A DNA stretch of 7,130 nucleotides from an uncultured Fastidiosipila sp. (GTDB lineage Bacteria; Bacillota; Clostridia; Saccharofermentanales; Fastidiosipilaceae): NCBI GenBank assembly GCA_938014865.1, contig CALLQJ010000358.1, positions 1-7,130 of the forward strand, given 5' to 3'. Under the pieces are notes generated by a model. The model was not told the DNA's origin, did not search any database, and was given only the letters and a program-made list of their open reading frames with translations. This document shows positions 5,379 to 7,130 of the stretch, piece after piece. Position 1 is the stretch's first letter, and each line of letters starts with the position of its first letter. Both the position numbers and the translations under genes were made by a program.

Positions 5379-6305
5379 ATGGCAAGTACAGCAAAAATCA
5401 AAACAGGCCGGCACAGAAAAGGTGTCATTAAACGCAGTACGGGCGATAAAGTAGCTGATGTAATCATCTATGTCTTTCTCGCTTTGGTCGCAATCTCGAC
5501 GGTTCTGCCGTTCATCTATGTGATTGCCGGTTCCTTTGCGACAGAAAAGGAACTGACGGAAAAGGCCTTCTTTATCATCCCTGAGGTCTGGTCTCTGAAT
5601 GCCTATAAATACGCAATCAAAACCGCGAATATTATGCGGGGCCTGCGGAATTCCTTAATCATCACGATTTTAGGCACCTTCCTCTGCATGGTGTTTTCCC
5701 TGACCTTTGCGTATCCTTTATCGAAGCCGCATTTCCGAGGGAGAAACTTCTTCCTGAACATGGTTATTTTTACTATGCTCTTCGGCGGCGGCATGATTCC
5801 TTCCTTTATCGTATTTACGAGACTTTATAAGTTATACGACAGCTGGTGGGCTCTGATTCTGCCCGGTCTGATCAGTCCCTTTAATATGATCATCATTAAA
5901 AACTTCTTCCAGGATGTGCCGCGGGAGCTCGAAGAGGCTGCCTATGTGGACGGTGCAAATGATCTGCATATTTTTTCGAAAATTTATCTGCCGCTGTCCA
6001 AGCCGGTGATCGCTTCGATTTCCCTGTTTTATGCGGTCGGTTACTGGAACGGCTACTTCAATGCGATGATTTATCTGAAGACGGCCGAAAAATTCACGAT
6101 CCAGGTACAGCTGCGATCCATTATTCTCCTGACGTCCTCCATAGATGAGACGATCATGGACTTTTACGATCTGAACGGCGCACCGCCGGATAAGGCCGTA
6201 AAAATGGCTTGTACCGTAATTGCAACGCTTCCGATTCTTATCGCGTACCCCTTTATTCAGAAGTATTTCACAAAGGGCGTGATGGTCGGTGCCGTTAAAG
6301 GCTAA
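5379..6305 (+). CDS. Sugar ABC transporter permease, LplC/YtcP-type
   Basis: The second membrane subunit, of the LplC/YtcP (UgpE-like) branch, which pairs with LplB-type permeases. After a basic start, helix 1 lies at about 25-50 (VADVIIYVFLALVAIS). The family-typical LNAYKYA stretch, the FAYPLSK segment and GGGMIPSFIV follow. The EAA loop reads EAAYVDGAN at 186-194, ending in IYLPLSKP. The protein ends TKGVMVGAVKG, the usual C-terminus of this family. The length is 308 residues. AAAGGAGG (5361-5368) lies 10 nt before the ATG. No ATPase gene is visible; such importers commonly share a single MsmX-type ATPase encoded elsewhere. Confidence 0.94.
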   Translation: MASTAKIKTGRHRKGVIKRSTGDKVADVIIYVFLALVAISTVLPFIYVIAGSFATEKELTEKAFFIIPEVWSLNAYKYAIKTANIMRGLRNSLIITILGTFLCMVFSLTFAYPLSKPHFRGRNFFLNMVIFTMLFGGGMIPSFIVFTRLYKLYDSWWALILPGLISPFNMIIIKNFFQDVPRELEEAAYVDGANDLHIFSKIYLPLSKPVIASISLFYAVGYWNGYFNAMIYLKTAEKFTIQVQLRSIILLTSSIDETIMDFYDLNGAPPDKAVKMACTVIATLPILIAYPFIQKYFTKGVMVGAVKG

Positions 6306-6351
6306 ATCTTTTGTATACGATACGCATTTCGCAAGATGTTTTTATAGGACT

Positions 6352-6423
6352 GTTTGCTTTTAAATAATCATTTCAAAGCAAACCATTACTTAACAGAAAT
6401 TTACGGATGACGGTCGCAAGACC
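6352..6423 (+). promoter_or_regulatory. Intercistronic hairpins before the binding-protein gene
   Basis: GTTTGCTTT (6352-6360) and AAAGCAAAC (6375-6383) form a perfect 9-bp stem with a 14-nt AT-rich loop and no T run, so it is unlikely to terminate. Further on, GGTC-GCAA-GACC (6412-6423) is a 4-bp stem capped by a GNRA-type tetraloop. Hairpins at this place often protect or separate transcript ends so that the binding protein is made in excess over the permeases; that role is inferred. The 149-nt gap contrasts with 20 nt between the permeases. Confidence 0.5.
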
Positions 6424-6454
6424 TGAGAAATATAAAATAAAAGGAGAGAAAGAA

Positions 6455-7130
6455 ATGAAGTCTGGTTTAATGAAAAAACTGACAGCCGGCGCTTTGACCC
6501 TGACCATGCTGTTCTCATTAGCAGCATGCGGCGGGAAAGACAACGGCAAAGACAATGAGAAAGACAAGCCGACAAAAACCGAGGAAAAAGACGACGACAA
6601 GTCCAAAGACGATTCGAAGGACAAAGACGATTCAAAAGATAAAGAGGATGAAAACGGCGGCGACGACGTCGACGCAGAGCGTCCTACCATCTCGTTTTTG
6701 ACCATCGACTTTAATGCGGGTGCGTCCAACTCCGGTGAACATGCCGAAGAAATCATGGAAAAAGTCCAGGAGCACTGCGGTGTTAATATCGATATCGAAT
6801 GGATGAATAACGAGGTCACGGAAGAAAAAATTACGCTGGCTATGGCCAATCCGGAAACCATGCCGCAGATTATCACACACGGCGGCTCTGTTTCGGGCCA
6901 GGTGGTCAGTGCTGCGCAGGCAGGCGCTTTTGTTGATCTGAATGATTATATCTGGGATGCGGAAAAGTATCCTAATCTTTCACAGCTCGATGAAAATGTT
7001 GCGGCCGCTCTTTCCGTGGACGGCAAGCTGATTGCGATTCCGAGAACACGTGACATCGGCCGTTACGGTCTGTCTTACAGACAAGACTGGGCAGAAGCGG
7101 TCGGCATTACCGAAGAGCCCAAGACCGTGG
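6455..7130 (+). CDS. Sugar-binding lipoprotein of the ABC importer (3' partial)
   Basis: The extracellular solute-binding subunit that delivers the sugar to the two permeases. The first 225 codons are present and the window end cuts the gene. The signal peptide has a basic start (MKSGLMKK), a hydrophobic core and the lipobox LAAC with Cys25, so the protein is lipid-anchored outside the membrane. Residues about 28-72 form a very charged Lys/Asp/Glu/Ser linker containing short repeats. The folded domain starts near ERPTISFLTIDF (about 74) and continues through features usual for LplA/YtcQ-type proteins: VNIDIEW, a FVDLNDYI segment, then DGKLIAIPRTRDIGRYGLSYRQDW, where aromatic residues usually contact sugar. 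AAGGAGAG (6441-6448) lies 6 nt before the ATG. Confidence 0.93.
   Translation, partial: MKSGLMKKLTAGALTLTMLFSLAACGGKDNGKDNEKDKPTKTEEKDDDKSKDDSKDKDDSKDKEDENGGDDVDAERPTISFLTIDFNAGASNSGEHAEEIMEKVQEHCGVNIDIEWMNNEVTEEKITLAMANPETMPQIITHGGSVSGQVVSAAQAGAFVDLNDYIWDAEKYPNLSQLDENVAAALSVDGKLIAIPRTRDIGRYGLSYRQDWAEAVGITEEPKTV
6587..6658 (+). repeat. Four imperfect 18-nt repeats coding an acidic/basic linker
   Basis: Four tandem 18-nt units (6587, 6605, 6623, 6641) encode KDDDKS, KDDSKD, KDDSKD and KEDENG, residues 45-68 of the binding lipoprotein. Units 2 and 3 are most alike, which suggests growth by slippage or unequal exchange. The stretch is a flexible spacer between lipid anchor and binding domain. 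Confidence 0.7.

Noticed and set aside
6373..6876. A 167-codon reading frame on the minus strand, rich in Ser, Leu and Phe
   Set aside because: It is antisense to the binding lipoprotein; the Ser-rich run is the complement of the Lys/Asp repeat codons, and it has no ribosome binding site or family signature.

Overview
The window reads as a chromosomal segment of a mid-GC Bacillota (Firmicutes), probably of the clostridial type. This is inferred from strong AGGAGG-type ribosome binding sites with GTG/TTG starts, a pyruvate kinase with the Gram-positive extra C-terminal domain, lipobox-type lipoproteins, and an LplB/LplC-type sugar importer with no ATPase gene of its own. No gene pins the genus. 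All supported genes lie on the + strand.

Positions 1-1390: the 3' two-thirds of a pyruvate kinase gene (cut by the window start), followed after 2 nt by a small zinc-ribbon, two-helix membrane protein. A short GC-rich hairpin closes this unit. Positions 1391-2823: a perfect TATAAT at the terminator edge, a pair of imperfect ~40-nt direct repeats each containing a mini-hairpin, then an HtrA-family serine protease predicted to be a lipoprotein. Its C-terminal PDZ domain is cut by a TAA, with the missing end still encoded in the same frame downstream. A strong intrinsic terminator follows.

Positions 2824-3994: an AraC-family regulator split by an in-frame TAG exactly between the cupin sensor part and the helix-turn-helix part. 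Positions 3995-4410: a 416-nt gene-free stretch holding a candidate promoter and a heavily structured leader. The leader ends in two 12-position pairings that interlock as an H-type pseudoknot, ending two bases before the Shine-Dalgarno of the next gene. Positions 4411-7130: an operon of two carbohydrate ABC permeases (LplB-like, LplC/YtcP-like) and a solute-binding lipoprotein cut by the window end.

Functional reading: the regulator next to the importer, in the same orientation, suggests substrate-responsive control of uptake of an oligo- or polysaccharide breakdown product. The structured leader suggests a second layer of control at translation. The best candidate for something undescribed is this leader (4187-4410). 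The two in-frame stops in neighbouring genes need to be separated from sequencing or assembly error before being given biological meaning.
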